Source: Nitratireductor basaltis
Lineage (GTDB): Bacteria; Pseudomonadota; Alphaproteobacteria; Rhizobiales; Rhizobiaceae
Direction: 5' to 3'
Length of the DNA stretch: 64,000 nucleotides
NCBI RefSeq assembly: GCF_000733725.1
Contig: NZ_JMQM01000001.1
Span: 1,860,001 to 1,924,000 of the forward strand
In this document: positions 1-9,445 of the stretch, one piece after another
Layout of the letters: every line of letters begins with the position of its first letter
How positions within the stretch are numbered: the stretch's first letter is position 1
Made by a program: the position numbers and the translations under genes
Notes under the pieces: generated by a model
What the model was told of the DNA's origin: nothing
Database searches by the model: none
What the model saw: the letters and a program-made list of their open reading frames with translations, nothing else

Positions 1-55
1 CCCCTCTGTGCTGACGGACTGCGCTCCGCTTTCACTCCGCGCGTTCGGGCGCTGA

Positions 56-77
56 CAAAGCCAAATGGTTGGCTTTG
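56..77. repeat. perfect 9-bp inverted repeat with 4-base loop
   Basis: The arms CAAAGCCAA and TTGGCTTTG flank ATGG. A second short palindrome, TTGACC-TGC-GGTCAA, follows at 80-94. No U-run follows either hairpin, so neither is an obvious intrinsic terminator. The role is unknown. Confidence 0.5.
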
Positions 78-104
78 CCTTGACCTGCGGTCAACCGCTA
101 CTCA

Positions 105-291
105 CCCCCCACGGGTGGGAAGATTCGCTGGCAGGAACGCTGTGCACTTCGTTAATACGGAAGGTAGCCAGCGTTGCGGCAAGCAGTTTTCCCCTTTCAG
201 GGGGAGATTCGCCGGCCCGTGCGCAATGCGCCTCGCTTGTACGGAAGATAGCCGCGATCGACGGGAGCAATCTCCCCCCTTGTGGGGGAGA
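105..291. repeat. degenerate tandem repeat, about 84-bp period, two and a half units
   Basis: Three C-run/G-run palindromes start near 105, 191 and 274. Each is followed by a related stretch resembling 'gggagattcgc' and then, in units 1 and 2, 'tacggaagatagcc'-like sequence. The spacing is about 84-86 bases. The last palindrome (272-290) is a strong CCCCCC/GGGGG hairpin. C/G-run hairpins of this kind are common intergenic repeats in Rhizobiales. The open frames that run through this stretch are judged non-coding. Positions 1-354 hold no gene I can support. Confidence 0.6.
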
Positions 292-354
292 TGCCTGGCA
301 AGGCAGAGGGGGGTGTGCCTGGCGCAAGCTCCTCCGCCATCCCGGGCGCTGTCG

Positions 355-392
355 TCACAAAAAAACCGCCGGAAGCTTGGCTTGCGGCGGTT
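355..392 (-). terminator. intrinsic terminator of the atp operon
   Basis: On the minus strand the 8-bp stem AACCGCCG/CGGCGGTT (364-371 with 385-392) is followed by a run of T residues. It lies 26 bases beyond the atpF stop codon. Confidence 0.85.
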
Positions 393-417
393 CGTTTTGT
401 TGAGGGGAAGGTAGCGC

Positions 418-897
418 CTAGTTCAGCTTTGCCTTCACCTGACCCAGAGCGTCCTTGAAGAGCTCGGCGCTCTTTGCGCCGTCGACCTTGTCGGCGAGGA
501 TGTTGCCGGCTGCAGCGACAGCGACGTCGACGGCCAGCGAGCGAACCTCGTTGACGGCGTCGCGCTCCGCCTGAGCGATCTTCTGCTCTGCGAGTGCCGT
601 GCGGCGCGCGACATATTCCTCGGTCTTTTCCTTGGCCTCGGCGACGATCTGCTTGGCTTCGCGCTTGGCAGCGGACACCATGTCCTGCGCCTCCTGCTCG
701 GCTTCCTGGCGCTTGCGCTGGTATTCGGCCAGAAGCTGCTGTGCCTCTTCACGCAGACGACGAGCTTCCTCGATCTCGTTGCGGATGCGGTCCGCACGCT
801 TGTCGAGGGAGCCGTTGATCATGCCCGGCACCTTGAGATAGGCCATGATCGCGAGGAAGATGACGAGGCCGACAAGGGCCCAGAATGTGGCGTCCAT
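418..897 (-). CDS. atpF: F0F1 ATP synthase subunit b
   Basis: Peripheral stalk subunit of ATP synthase, 159 aa. One N-terminal membrane helix (about residues 4-24) is followed by a long charged, Ala/Glu/Arg-rich helix typical of the b-type stalk that links the a subunit to F1. It is the last gene of the minus-strand cluster atpI-atpB-atpE-atpF'-atpF and starts 9 bases after the atpF' stop. The presence of both b and b' is usual in alphaproteobacteria and photosynthetic bacteria, where the stalk is a heterodimer. The terminator at 355-392 ends the transcript. Length is normal for the family. Confidence 0.93.
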   Translation of the reverse strand: MDATFWALVGLVIFLAIMAYLKVPGMINGSLDKRADRIRNEIEEARRLREEAQQLLAEYQRKRQEAEQEAQDMVSAAKREAKQIVAEAKEKTEEYVARRTALAEQKIAQAERDAVNEVRSLAVDVAVAAAGNILADKVDGAKSAELFKDALGQVKAKLN

Positions 898-906
898 GGT
901 CCTCTC

Positions 907-1485
907 CTAGCCTTCTGCGCGCTTCACGGCGCTGTCGAGCGTCGCCTTGTCAACCTTTGCGCCAACCAGTTCGGCGACAATGGTTTCGGCAGTCTCGGCC
1001 GCTATGGTGCTGACGTCACCAAGAGCGGTCTTCTTGATCTCTGCGATGCGGCTTTCGGCTGTAGCGAGCTTTTCTTCAAGGCTCTTCTCAACCTGCCGGC
1101 GCTCGGCTTCTGCATCGGCCTTGGCTTCATCGCGCGCTTCCTGGGCGATGGAGCCGGCACGCTTGCGTGCTTCTGCCAGTTCCTGCTCATAGGCTGCGAC
1201 GGCAGCGTCGGCCTCTTCCTTCATGCGTGCTGCCTGATCGAGATCCTGGGCGATGCGGTCACGCCGCACTTCCAGAATGCTACCGATGCGTGGCAGGACG
1301 ACCTTTTTCAGGAAAAGGTAGAAAAGCCCGAAGGTTATCGCCAGCCAAAGAAGCTGGGATGGAAAGGTTGCCGCGTCGAAGGGCGGGAATCCGGCCTCAT
1401 GGCCAGCTTCGCCCGCAACGCCGGTCTCTGAATGTGTTTCGTCGACCGCGTCGGCCGACTGTGCATATGCCGATGCCACGAACAT
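907..1485 (-). CDS. atpF': F0F1 ATP synthase subunit b' (b2)
   Basis: Second peripheral stalk subunit, 192 aa. It has an N-terminal Ala/Glu/Gly-rich extension of about 45 residues, then one membrane helix (about 46-65, [15 protein letters not shown]) and a long coiled charged helix to the C-terminus. The extension before the helix is typical of rhizobial b' proteins. It lies between atpE and atpF. The 178 bases between it and atpE are the widest gap in the operon and may hold a processing or mRNA-stability element, but I see no clear hairpin with a T-run there. Confidence 0.92.
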   Translation of the reverse strand: MFVASAYAQSADAVDETHSETGVAGEAGHEAGFPPFDAATFPSQLLWLAITFGLFYLFLKKVVLPRIGSILEVRRDRIAQDLDQAARMKEEADAAVAAYEQELAEARKRAGSIAQEARDEAKADAEAERRQVEKSLEEKLATAESRIAEIKKTALGDVSTIAAETAETIVAELVGAKVDKATLDSAVKRAEG

Positions 1486-1663
1486 GGCCTTCCTCTCGGG
1501 CGCTGCCCCTAATCAACTTTCACAAAGGCTAAGGCAGGCTGGCACCGCTTGCTGCGGTGCCACTGATCTGCATAAGCCTTTCGTGCATCGGGCAGGAGCA
1601 TCTTGTCCCTGCCCTTGCAGCACGTGGCCGGCCTGAAGCCGGCCTGGCTAGTCTCGAGCTCTA

Positions 1664-1888
1664 TTAGGTGAAGAGCAGGAGCAGAGCGATGAGCAGCGAG
1701 AAGATGCCCAGTGCTTCCGTCACGGCGAAGCCGAAGACGAGGCGGCCGAACTGGCCGTCAGCTGCCGACGGGTTGCGCAGTGCGCCCGACAGGTAGGAAC
1801 CGAAGATGTTGCCAAGGCCGAGGGCTGCACCAGCCATGCCGAAACAAGCGATACCGGCGCCGATTGCCTTTGCTGCTTCTACTTCCAT
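1664..1888 (-). CDS. atpE: F0F1 ATP synthase subunit c
   Basis: Rotor ring proteolipid, 74 aa. Two hydrophobic hairpin helices are visible, with the Gly/Ala-rich first helix ([19 protein letters not shown]) and the polar loop ALRNPSA containing the conserved R-N-P. The proton-binding Glu lies in the second helix ([11 protein letters not shown]). Hydrophobic C-terminus. Length matches the family. Upstream 'aaggagtt' is a strong ribosome binding site, as expected for the subunit made in highest copy number. Confidence 0.95.
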   Translation of the reverse strand: MEVEAAKAIGAGIACFGMAGAALGLGNIFGSYLSGALRNPSAADGQFGRLVFGFAVTEALGIFSLLIALLLLFT

Positions 1889-1954
1889 TTTGAACTCCTT
1901 ATGGATCAGATTGCCTGTGATTGAACATGCGGCGCGAGCGCCGATGACCTTTTC

Positions 1955-2707
1955 CTAGTGGCCGCCCGGATGGACTGCATCATTGAGATACATGCAGGTC
2001 AGGATGGCGAAGACATAGGCCTGCAGGAAGGCCACCAGAAATTCGAGACCGGTAAGCGCGATGACCATGGCAAGCGGAAGAACCGCGCCAGCAGCACCGG
2101 CTGCACCAAGCGCACCCATGGATGCGACGAAGCCAGCAAAAACCTTCAGCGTGATGTGGCCTGCCAGCATGTTGGCGAACAGACGAACCGAAAGGCTGAC
2201 CGGACGCGACAGGAAGGAGACCACCTCGATGAGCACGACGAGCGGCAGAACGGCCGCAGGCACACCGGAAGGCACGAAAAGCTTGAGGAAGCCAAGACCG
2301 TGCTTGGCAAAACCGTAAATGATGACCGTACCTATCACCAGCATCGCCAGGGCGAAGGTCACGATGATGTGGCTCGTGACGGTGAAGAAGTAGGGAACCA
2401 TGCCAAGCAGGTTGGCCACCAGCACGAACATGAAGAGCGAGAAGACCAGCGGGAAGAAATGCATGCCCTTCGAACCGGCTGAATCACGCAACATGGACGC
2501 GATGAACTCGTAAGCCATCTCGGAAATGGACTGCAGACGCCCTGGCACCAGACCACGGCTGGAGGTCGTGAGGTAAAGGAACGCGCCAGCTGCTGCGACC
2601 GTCGCCACCATGAAGGCAGCGGAATTGGTGAAGGAGAAATCCAGGCCACCAATCTCGATCGGAATGAGCTTCGAGATCTGGAACTGTGAGATCGGGTCGT
2701 TCGCCAC
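1955..2707 (-). CDS. atpB: F0F1 ATP synthase subunit a
   Basis: Stator proton-channel subunit, 250 aa, with five or more membrane helices. The essential Arg sits in the motif [12 protein letters not shown] (about residue 173), and the C-terminal helix [20 protein letters not shown] carries the conserved Gln and Tyr. The start codon is GTG at 2707, preceded by 'gagggga'. It sits 66 bases upstream of atpE and 38 bases downstream of atpI. Confidence 0.95.
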   Translation of the reverse strand: MANDPISQFQISKLIPIEIGGLDFSFTNSAAFMVATVAAAGAFLYLTTSSRGLVPGRLQSISEMAYEFIASMLRDSAGSKGMHFFPLVFSLFMFVLVANLLGMVPYFFTVTSHIIVTFALAMLVIGTVIIYGFAKHGLGFLKLFVPSGVPAAVLPLVVLIEVVSFLSRPVSLSVRLFANMLAGHITLKVFAGFVASMGALGAAGAAGAVLPLAMVIALTGLEFLVAFLQAYVFAILTCMYLNDAVHPGGH

Positions 2708-2745
2708 TGAAATCCCCTCGTCGTCGATTTGCGGCCAATGGCCGG

Positions 2746-3096
2746 CTAATTCGCCCCTCGGTCGGAATCGTCATTGACGTTTTCCGCCCCGAAATCAGCA
2801 ACCAATCCTGCGGATCGCAGGACATTGAGAACACCTGCTCCAAAACCAAGAAGCAGGAAAATGATCAAGCCCCAGGGCGATGTCCCGGCAAATTCATCAA
2901 TGAACCAGCCGATCCCCGCCCCGACGAGAACACCTGCAACGAATTCGCTGGAAAGCCGCAAGGCATTTCCCATACCGTTCATCGTGCCGGTCTTCGCGCT
3001 TTCTGCCGCCTGCGGCTTGGGCCTCTTGGCTGCCAATGCGGCTTCCAGGTCCTGGCGCCGACGATCCAGATCGTTCGGCTTTTCCCCGTTTGCCAC
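2746..3096 (-). CDS. atpI: AtpI/AtpZ-family ATP synthase assembly protein
   Basis: First gene of the atp cluster, 116 aa. A charged N-terminus of about 45 residues is followed by two membrane helices (about 53-70 and 75-95) with the Gly-rich pattern [13 protein letters not shown] and [15 protein letters not shown] of the AtpZ/AtpI family. These proteins help c-ring assembly and Mg or Ca handling but are not part of the finished enzyme. It starts with GTG, preceded by a strong AAGGAGG site at about 8 bases. Confidence 0.85.
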   Translation of the reverse strand: MANGEKPNDLDRRRQDLEAALAAKRPKPQAAESAKTGTMNGMGNALRLSSEFVAGVLVGAGIGWFIDEFAGTSPWGLIIFLLLGFGAGVLNVLRSAGLVADFGAENVNDDSDRGAN

Positions 3097-3299
3097 AGCA
3101 ACCTCCTTGCCGGTTACCGCTCAGCAGCATCAGGCTGCAAAGTCGCGCGCAACATAGTGACCGGTCCGCAAACCGTCAAGCCACTGAAACGCGACCTGCA
3201 CAGAGGGAATTTTCTAGGAAAATCAATTATTTGGGCTTGAGCGCGCCGAGAAAGGACTTCAAGGCGCATGAAGAGGGGCAGGAATCGCCCCTTTTGTGC

Positions 3300-4475
3300 T
3301 CAGTTCCAGCCACCATTATGGGTGCGATAGAAGATATGGCGCCCGATCTGCTTCATGCGCTGCATGGCATGGGCCCAGCGCGGGTTCACATAGTTGGCGT
3401 GATAGTGCGTGGAAGACCCGACCTCCTCGAGCCAGATGCGACCAGCTGTCACAGCCTCTGCCACTTCTTCGGCCACCTTGTAGTGGGCGGGGCTTGCCAC
3501 GCGATCCTTGATGCCGTCGCAAGCGAAGGAGAACTGGCAGCGGTTGCGCCAGTGGTCGTTCTGATAGACCACGCCGCAAATTGAATCGGGATAGGTCGGG
3601 TTGCGCACGCGATTGAGGATCACCTGGGCGACTGCGGCCTGCCCCTTCACCGGTTCGCCACGCGCCTCGAAATAGATACCGGCAGCAAGGCATTGCTGTT
3701 CGCGCGAAGAGAAGACGTCTTCGGGCAGCGGACGGCGCATCCAGGAGAAATCCTTGTCCGCATTCGGTGGAATGAAGCGGCCGGCCTGCTTCTCCTCACG
3801 CAGAATGCTGGCAAAGGGTGAAGCCTTCGAATAATCGGGCCTGGCCGGTGCATAGGCAGCGGCAAGTACATCCACTTCGTCATTGTTGATGAGAGCGGCA
3901 ACCTGCGGGGTCAGATCCGGGATCTCCGGCTCCTTCTTCTTCATGTAGAAGGCAGTCGCGATCTCGATTTCCTTGCCGTGAAATTCCGGCTTCACGAATG
4001 CCATGCGCTCTTCGCGTGAGGAAACAGGTTCGAGCAGGGATCCTGTCTGCTCAAGAATGGAGCCTGCATTGAAGAAGCGCGGGGGCTGCACCGGAGCCAC
4101 GCGCACAAGGCGACCCTGCTTGCCGGTGCGCACGACGCGCTCCTCATCCGGCGTCTCGGGTGGGAGTGCCTTTGCGGTCTTGAAGGCAATCTTGCCGATG
4201 CCCGGAGCATCGACACCGGCTCCGGATATCGCTCCGGTCGAAAGGCTTTCATCCACGAAGGGCATTTCGGCCTTGTGGACGGAACCTGCAACGGCAGTTT
4301 CCACGACAGCCGACCAGCGCGGACCTGCCCGCTCCTGGCCGCCAATCATGCTTGCCATGTCCTGATAGGCCGCGACTGTTGGAAAACCTGCCCAGATGCC
4401 AAGGCCCAAAAGGAGGGGCGCGAGGCGGGACTTCTGCGGACGCGCGAACTCAGGCGCAACTGACACACTACTCAC
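3300..4475 (-). CDS. cell wall hydrolase, SleB (Hydrolase_2) domain
   Basis: About 391 aa. One membrane anchor lies near the N-terminus (LAPLLLGLGIWAGFP), then about 230 residues of low similarity, then a C-terminal SleB-type domain: REQQCLAAGIYFEARGE, AAVAQVILNRVRNPTYPDSICGVVYQ and CQFSFACDG. The Glu in YFEARGE is the expected catalytic acid of this lytic transglycosylase-like fold, which cuts peptidoglycan in the periplasm. Start is uncertain: the frame is open to a TTG at 4502, but a GTG at 4475 follows an AGAGG and fits better. Single-gene unit, between the atp operon and der. Alphaproteobacteria use such proteins for wall remodelling and not for spore germination. Confidence 0.85.
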   Translation of the reverse strand: MSSVSVAPEFARPQKSRLAPLLLGLGIWAGFPTVAAYQDMASMIGGQERAGPRWSAVVETAVAGSVHKAEMPFVDESLSTGAISGAGVDAPGIGKIAFKTAKALPPETPDEERVVRTGKQGRLVRVAPVQPPRFFNAGSILEQTGSLLEPVSSREERMAFVKPEFHGKEIEIATAFYMKKKEPEIPDLTPQVAALINNDEVDVLAAAYAPARPDYSKASPFASILREEKQAGRFIPPNADKDFSWMRRPLPEDVFSSREQQCLAAGIYFEARGEPVKGQAAVAQVILNRVRNPTYPDSICGVVYQNDHWRNRCQFSFACDGIKDRVASPAHYKVAEEVAEAVTAGRIWLEEVGSSTHYHANYVNPRWAHAMQRMKQIGRHIFYRTHNGGWN

Positions 4476-4582
4476 TGGACCCCGAACCTCTCTGCAACGC
4501 AACTTGCAACCACGGCAGAAAGATAATTGGTTAACCTTGATCAGCTGTTAACGCGGGCAGATTTGTTCGTTCCAGAATAGAA

Positions 4583-4612
4583 CAAAACCGGGTGCAGCCT
4601 CCCGCACCCGGT
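4583..4612 (-). terminator. intrinsic terminator after der
   Basis: On the minus strand the 9-bp stem ACCGGGTGC/GCACCCGGT with an 8-base loop is followed by TTTTG. It sits 37 bases beyond the der stop. Confidence 0.75.
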
Positions 4613-4648
4613 CAATGATTTCTTAACTTCAGGAGTTGTTCCCGCCCC

Positions 4649-6082
4649 TCAGCGCTTCTTCTTTGCCTTGTGCGCATAGGGGTTGTCGGATGTGCGCAGG
4701 GCCATGCGGATGGGCACGCCAGTGATGTTGAATGTCTCGCGCAGACCATTGGTCAGGTAACGCACATAGGACTGGGGCATGGCTTCGGGGCGCGAACATG
4801 AGACGACAAAGCCCGGCGGGCGCGTCTTTATCTGGGTGATGAATTTCACCTTCAGACGGCGCCCCGCAACTGCGGGGGGCGGGTGCTGTGCGGTCGCACG
4901 CTCCAGCCAGCGATTGAGCGGACCCGTCGGGATGCGGCGGTTCCAGGTCTCATGGGTACGGAAGGCGGCATCGAAGAGCTTGTCGATGCCCCTGCCCGTT
5001 TCCGCGGAAATCGGAATGGCCTGCAGGCCCTTCACCTGCGGCAGAAGCCGTGCGGTCTTCTCGTGAAGCTCGGTCAGCGTCTCCTGACGATCCTCGATGA
5101 GGTCCCACTTGTTGAAGGCAATGATCGGTGCCCTGCCCTCGCGCATGATGAGATCGGCGATCTGCAGATCCTGCTTTTCGAAAGGCATTGTGGCATCAAA
5201 AACCACGATCACCACTTCCGCGAAACGGATGGCGCGCAGGGTGTCTGCAACGGAAAGCTTTTCGAGCTTTTGCTGCACCTTTGCCTTGCGGCGCATGCCT
5301 GCCGTGTCGAACAGCTTGATATCGCGGCCCTTGAATGACCAGTCGACAGAGATGGAGTCACGCGTGATACCGGCTTCAGGCCCGGTCAGCAGGCGATCCT
5401 CGCCGATGATCTGGTTGATCAGCGTGGATTTGCCTGCATTGGGACGTCCCACGACAGCAATGCGCACCGGCTTGGTGATGTCGTAGCCCGGGTCTTCCTC
5501 ATCGGGATCGATATCGTCGCCGACCATGGCGTTCGCATCAACGACCGCTGCAGGGGCTTCGACCGCCTCTTCCTCCAAGGCGCCGGCTTCTTCCATGGCA
5601 GCGTGGATTGCGTCGCGCAGTTCGACCATGCCGCGGCCATGCTCGGCGGACAGACCCACAGGTTCGCCAAGCCCAAGATTCCAGGCCTCCAGCACTCCAG
5701 CCTCGGCGCTGTTGATGTCGGTCTTGTTGACCGCAAGCACCACAGGCTTGCCGCTGCGGCGCACGACATCCGCGAAGGCGCGGTCATCGGGCATGAGGCC
5801 TGCACGACCATCCATCATGAAGACGATGAGATCAGCCTCGGAAATGGCGGCCTCGGTCTGCGCACGCATGCGGCCTTCCAGCGTGTCGGCAGCGGCAACC
5901 TCGAAGCCGGCCGTGTCGACCACGTCGAAACGCAGGTCCTGGAGACGACCGGGGTGAACGCGCCGATCACGTGTAACGCCCGGCGTGTCGTCAACAATGG
6001 CGATGCGGCGTCCGACGAGCCGATTGAAAAGCGTCGACTTGCCGACATTCGGCCGTCCGACAATGGCGACCTTGAATGCCAT
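4649..6082 (-). CDS. der: ribosome biogenesis GTPase Der (EngA)
   Basis: Double-GTPase that acts in 50S subunit maturation, 477 aa. The first G domain shows [10 protein letters not shown] (8-17), [13 protein letters not shown] and NKTD. The second shows [10 protein letters not shown] (about 213), DTAGM and NKWD. A C-terminal KH-like domain begins near residue 360. The linker between the two domains is acidic and Glu/Ala-rich (about 165-205), longer than in E. coli, as is usual in alphaproteobacteria. Its start lies one base beyond the stop of the YfgM-like gene, so the two are co-transcribed, as in E. coli where yfgM lies near der. Confidence 0.96.
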   Translation of the reverse strand: MAFKVAIVGRPNVGKSTLFNRLVGRRIAIVDDTPGVTRDRRVHPGRLQDLRFDVVDTAGFEVAAADTLEGRMRAQTEAAISEADLIVFMMDGRAGLMPDDRAFADVVRRSGKPVVLAVNKTDINSAEAGVLEAWNLGLGEPVGLSAEHGRGMVELRDAIHAAMEEAGALEEEAVEAPAAVVDANAMVGDDIDPDEEDPGYDITKPVRIAVVGRPNAGKSTLINQIIGEDRLLTGPEAGITRDSISVDWSFKGRDIKLFDTAGMRRKAKVQQKLEKLSVADTLRAIRFAEVVIVVFDATMPFEKQDLQIADLIMREGRAPIIAFNKWDLIEDRQETLTELHEKTARLLPQVKGLQAIPISAETGRGIDKLFDAAFRTHETWNRRIPTGPLNRWLERATAQHPPPAVAGRRLKVKFITQIKTRPPGFVVSCSRPEAMPQSYVRYLTNGLRETFNITGVPIRMALRTSDNPYAHKAKKKR

Positions 6083-6083
6083 C

Positions 6084-6752
6084 TTATCCGTTCGCCTTGC
6101 CAGAGGCGGTAATCAGTTCGAGCATGACTTCCGCGCGTTGGCGTACACCTGCCGGTGCCGCGGCATCGTTGGTGATCTGCTCGAAGAGGGTGACGGCTTC
6201 GTCGGTGCGGTCTTCCTTCATGGCAGCAAGACCGAGCGCCTCGCGCGCCAGATGGCGCATGGGATGTGCGTCACCGGTCAGCGTCTCCACTCGGGCTGCA
6301 ACATCGGCGGCACTGCCATTGTCGACCAGCAGAAGGCCGGCGCGCAGGCGGGCTACGTCGCGGATTTCCTGCGGGGCAGAGCTGTCGGAAGCCACGGCAT
6401 CGAACTCTTCCACGGCAGCATCGGCTTCGCCGCCCGTCGCCAGCAGGGTGGCCTGGCGCAGGCGGGCGAGAAGCGGATAGGCACCGAAACCTTCCTCTTC
6501 CAGCTGCTTCAGCGCATCAAGGGCTTCCTGACGGTTGCCGTCCTCGATCTGCTGGAGGGCAGCGGCAAAACGGTCGCCGGATTCATTGGCGCGGTTGGAT
6601 GACCAGTAGTCATAACCGACATAGGCCGCCGTCCCCACGATCACGAGCGCTGCCACGGCTACGGCGAGCATGCCGTAGCGGGTCCAGAGCGCTTTCATCT
6701 GATCCGAGCGAAGCTCTTCATTGACTTCGCGAATGAAACTGTCGTCCGACAT
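6084..6752 (-). CDS. YfgM-like tetratricopeptide membrane protein
   Basis: 222 aa. A short cytoplasmic N-terminus ([19 protein letters not shown]) is followed by one membrane helix (about 27-49) and a periplasmic Ala/Glu-rich region that fits TPR-like helical repeats (TPR_21 family). E. coli YfgM is an inner-membrane protein linked to the SecYEG translocon and periplasmic chaperones. The der-adjacent position, overall size and single N-terminal helix support the same family. Function here is inferred from that family only. Confidence 0.75.
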   Translation of the reverse strand: MSDDSFIREVNEELRSDQMKALWTRYGMLAVAVAALVIVGTAAYVGYDYWSSNRANESGDRFAAALQQIEDGNRQEALDALKQLEEEGFGAYPLLARLRQATLLATGGEADAAVEEFDAVASDSSAPQEIRDVARLRAGLLLVDNGSAADVAARVETLTGDAHPMRHLAREALGLAAMKEDRTDEAVTLFEQITNDAAAPAGVRQRAEVMLELITASGKANG

Positions 6753-6995
6753 CCTGCCTCAACTGTTCAACAATGCTTGCCGGTAACTGCTGCCCGGACG
6801 TTATCTTGCCGGCGCTTTTTACTGGAAATTGCGTCTTTTGGAAGAGCGCCAGTACCAAAACGGCGCACGAAAGTTACCGCCTAGCACAGATATGGGGACG
6901 GGATAAAGCACGTGCACTTCCCCGCGCGGCGACAAGAGGCCGCCACATTCGACTTTTAGGCGGGTTCCCCCACCTCGCTTCAAGGGATCTTCCTG

Positions 6996-7988
6996 ATGCT
7001 TCAATCTCCGGCTCGCACATTCCGTACGATTCTGGCTCTTCTGGCCGGTACCGCCCCGCTTTCAGCGCAGGAAGCGCAGCTGGAACCGGGCGAGCCGCAA
7101 TATGTGATTATCTCCTTCGACGGCGCTTCCCATATCGAGCAGTGGGAGCGAAGCCGGGCCCTGGCACGTGAGACGGGCGCGAGTTTCACCTATTTCCTTT
7201 CCTGCGTCTTTGTCCTGAATGCGGAAGATCGCTCGCGTTACCAGCCTCCGGAGATGGCGGCGGGACGGTCCAATGTGGGATTTGCGCAGAGCAAAGCGGA
7301 AGTCGCGGCCCGCCTCGATCAGATCTGGAATGCGCGGGCGGAAGGACACGAGATCGCCAGCCATGGCTGTGGCCATTTTGATGGCGGAGGCTGGGGCGTT
7401 CAGGCCTGGCTTCAGGAGTTCGATCAATTCGAGACCTTGATGCGCGAAGCCTGGACAAGCAACGGCCTTGAAGGCGAGCCTGCGGGATGGGCAAGCTTCG
7501 TCAAAGACGAGATCCGCGGTTTTCGCGCTCCCTATCTTTCGACGGGCCCAGGCCTCTTCACGGCTCTGGCGAAGAGTGGCTTCGATTATGACGCAAGCAC
7601 CGTCTCCAACGGCCCGCAGATGCCGGGTAGCCGAAACGGCGTCGTCACGTTCCAGCTTCCAATGATTCCTGAAGGGCCAAAGCAGAAGCCGGTGATTGCG
7701 ATGGACTACAATCTTTATGTCCGGCACTCGGGCGGCGAGGAGCAGCCGGAAAATGCCTCGGCCTACGCAGAGCGCGCCTATTCAGCATTCAAGGCGGCCT
7801 TTGATGCACAGCAGTCCGGTGACCGGATACCGCTGCAGATCGGCTACCACTTCACCTTGATGAATGGCGGGGCCTATTGGGATGCGCTCGAGCGCTTTGC
7901 ACGTGACGTGTGCGTACGAGAAGATGTTCGGTGTCTCAGCTACACCGATTATCTGAAAGTGGCGCCAGCCGAAGCGCTCGACGGCTGA
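6996..7988 (+). CDS. polysaccharide deacetylase family protein (NodB-like)
   Basis: 330 aa. An N-terminal export signal is visible (RTILALLAGTAPLSAQEA, cleavage near 24). NodB-fold motifs are present: ISFDGAS (motif 1, about 42-48), EIASHGCGH (metal-binding H-S-x-x-H region, about 117-125) and RGFRAPYLS (motif 3, R-x-P). Motif 1 reads SFDGA and not the usual TFDDG, so one acidic residue is missing and activity or substrate may differ. It stands alone between divergent and convergent neighbours, after a 243-base gap. Likely a periplasmic or secreted hydrolase acting on N- or O-acetyl groups of a glycan. Confidence 0.8.
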   Translation: MLQSPARTFRTILALLAGTAPLSAQEAQLEPGEPQYVIISFDGASHIEQWERSRALARETGASFTYFLSCVFVLNAEDRSRYQPPEMAAGRSNVGFAQSKAEVAARLDQIWNARAEGHEIASHGCGHFDGGGWGVQAWLQEFDQFETLMREAWTSNGLEGEPAGWASFVKDEIRGFRAPYLSTGPGLFTALAKSGFDYDASTVSNGPQMPGSRNGVVTFQLPMIPEGPKQKPVIAMDYNLYVRHSGGEEQPENASAYAERAYSAFKAAFDAQQSGDRIPLQIGYHFTLMNGGAYWDALERFARDVCVREDVRCLSYTDYLKVAPAEALDG

Positions 7989-8002
7989 CGCCAGCTGCCT
8001 GC

Positions 8003-9274
8003 CTATCCTTCCTGACGAACCGGCTGGCCGTCCGGCCTGCGGCTGTGGAAGTCGCGGTCGATTTCGGGCATCGGCTCGCCGGAGATGATCGCCTCGAAGG
8101 TCTTCAGGCGCTTGTAGATGGACAGAAGCTCCACGATCGTCGTCCAGGAATTGACGAGATACTGGAAGGATGAGCGCACCTGCTCGAACACGTTCAGGAT
8201 CTGCGTCATCACGCCGAGCGTCAGACGCCCGGCGGCAATGGACGGGGCAAGCACGAAGAGGCCGAAAATGTTGTCGGCCTGCAGGTAGAAGATGCGCGCC
8301 ACGTTGAAATACATGTAGTGGAAATAGAGCCGGAAATAGTTCCGGCGCACATCGTCGAACAACTCGCGGACGGTTTGGGGCTGGGCCCGTTCGGGATTGT
8401 CCTCGCCATAAACGAGTTCCTTGCGGTAGGCGGCTTCCACACGCTGGTTCTTGAATTCCAGACCCGGCAGCTTGATGCCGACAAGCGCGAGGAACGCGGT
8501 GCCGAAGAGCGACCAGACGATTGCCGCGATGACCAGCGCGTAAGGCACCTCGCCGATGATCGGCAATTCGCTGACATTTTCCGACAGTGTCACGAGCACC
8601 GGCAGGAAGGCGATCAGCGTCATAAGCGCGCGTACCAGATTCACACCCAGGCTTTCCATGATGGTGGAGAAGCGCATCGTGTCTTCCTGCACACGCTGTG
8701 CGGCACCTTCGATATGCCTCAGCGTGGGCCAGTAGTGCATGTAATATTCGTTCATCGCCGTGCGCCAGCGAAAGATCCAGTGGCTGATGAAGAACAGGCT
8801 GAGCACGCCGACCGTCACACCGACAAAGGCGATGCCTGCGAAGGAGACCATGCCGGCATAGAGTTCTCCCACGGTCACGGGCGCAGTGCCGGCGAGCGCC
8901 TGCTGGATCAGGTCATAGAACGGCCCGTACCAGGCATTCACCGCCACGCTGACCTGCACCGAGAAATAGGTGGTGAAGATGATGAGCGCGGAACCCAGGA
9001 CCGACCAGAGCTGCCAGCGATGGGGCCTGACCACGAACCAGAAGGCTGCAAAAAGCAGCACGGCAACGGTGTAGTAGACATAGAACCAGAGAAATGGCGG
9101 TGTCACGAAAACGCCAACGCCGATGACCGGCTCCGCACCCGGCGCTTCAACCGGCAGCCCCAGATAGCCACCATAGTCCATCCCTCCCGCATACCAGCCG
9201 AAAATCGCCAGCAGGCTCCAGATGACGGCGGAGGGGAAGAAGAAACGGGGCGAAGGAAAGAAGGATCTGAACAT
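8003..9274 (-). CDS. SbmA/BacA-like peptide antibiotic transporter
   Basis: 423 aa from the ATG at 9274 (MFRSFFPSP), which matches the short N-terminus of SbmA/BacA better than the upstream ATG at 9310. Multiple membrane helices and family features such as [37 protein letters not shown] and [15 protein letters not shown] are visible. SbmA/BacA proteins are proton-driven inner-membrane importers of peptide antibiotics, and rhizobial BacA is needed in symbiosis and for very-long-chain fatty acid modified lipid A. Substrate here is not shown. Monocistronic. Confidence 0.87.
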   Translation of the reverse strand: MFRSFFPSPRFFFPSAVIWSLLAIFGWYAGGMDYGGYLGLPVEAPGAEPVIGVGVFVTPPFLWFYVYYTVAVLLFAAFWFVVRPHRWQLWSVLGSALIIFTTYFSVQVSVAVNAWYGPFYDLIQQALAGTAPVTVGELYAGMVSFAGIAFVGVTVGVLSLFFISHWIFRWRTAMNEYYMHYWPTLRHIEGAAQRVQEDTMRFSTIMESLGVNLVRALMTLIAFLPVLVTLSENVSELPIIGEVPYALVIAAIVWSLFGTAFLALVGIKLPGLEFKNQRVEAAYRKELVYGEDNPERAQPQTVRELFDDVRRNYFRLYFHYMYFNVARIFYLQADNIFGLFVLAPSIAAGRLTLGVMTQILNVFEQVRSSFQYLVNSWTTIVELLSIYKRLKTFEAIISGEPMPEIDRDFHSRRPDGQPVRQEG

Positions 9275-9380
9275 CGGGTTCTTGTCGCTCGTGACCTGTT
9301 GATGCAGCACTCCCCTTCGGGTCGCATATTCCAGCGTTCACAACAACTGAACATTTCGAAAGGTTAGGCACCTGCCCGCG

Positions 9381-9421
9381 CAAAAAGATTGGGCCCCGCC
9401 GTTGCCGGCAGGGCCCATCTT
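9381..9421 (-). terminator. intrinsic terminator after the BCCT transporter
   Basis: On the minus strand a long GC-rich stem (GATGGGCCCTGCCG pairing with CGGCGGGGCCCAATC, two mismatches) closes on GCAA or TTGC and is followed by TTTTTG. Confidence 0.85.
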
Positions 9422-9445
9422 CATCAGCTCAGCTTTGCCTGGCTT

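Noticed and set aside
65-414. Plus- and minus-strand open frames of 78-112 codons before the atp operon
   Set aside because: They run through the tandem hairpin repeat, overlap each other in several frames and have Arg/Cys-rich, family-free translations.
3274-3292. Hairpin AGGGGC/GCCCCT after the SleB-type gene as its terminator
   Set aside because: On the minus strand there is no T-run after the stem, so support is weak.
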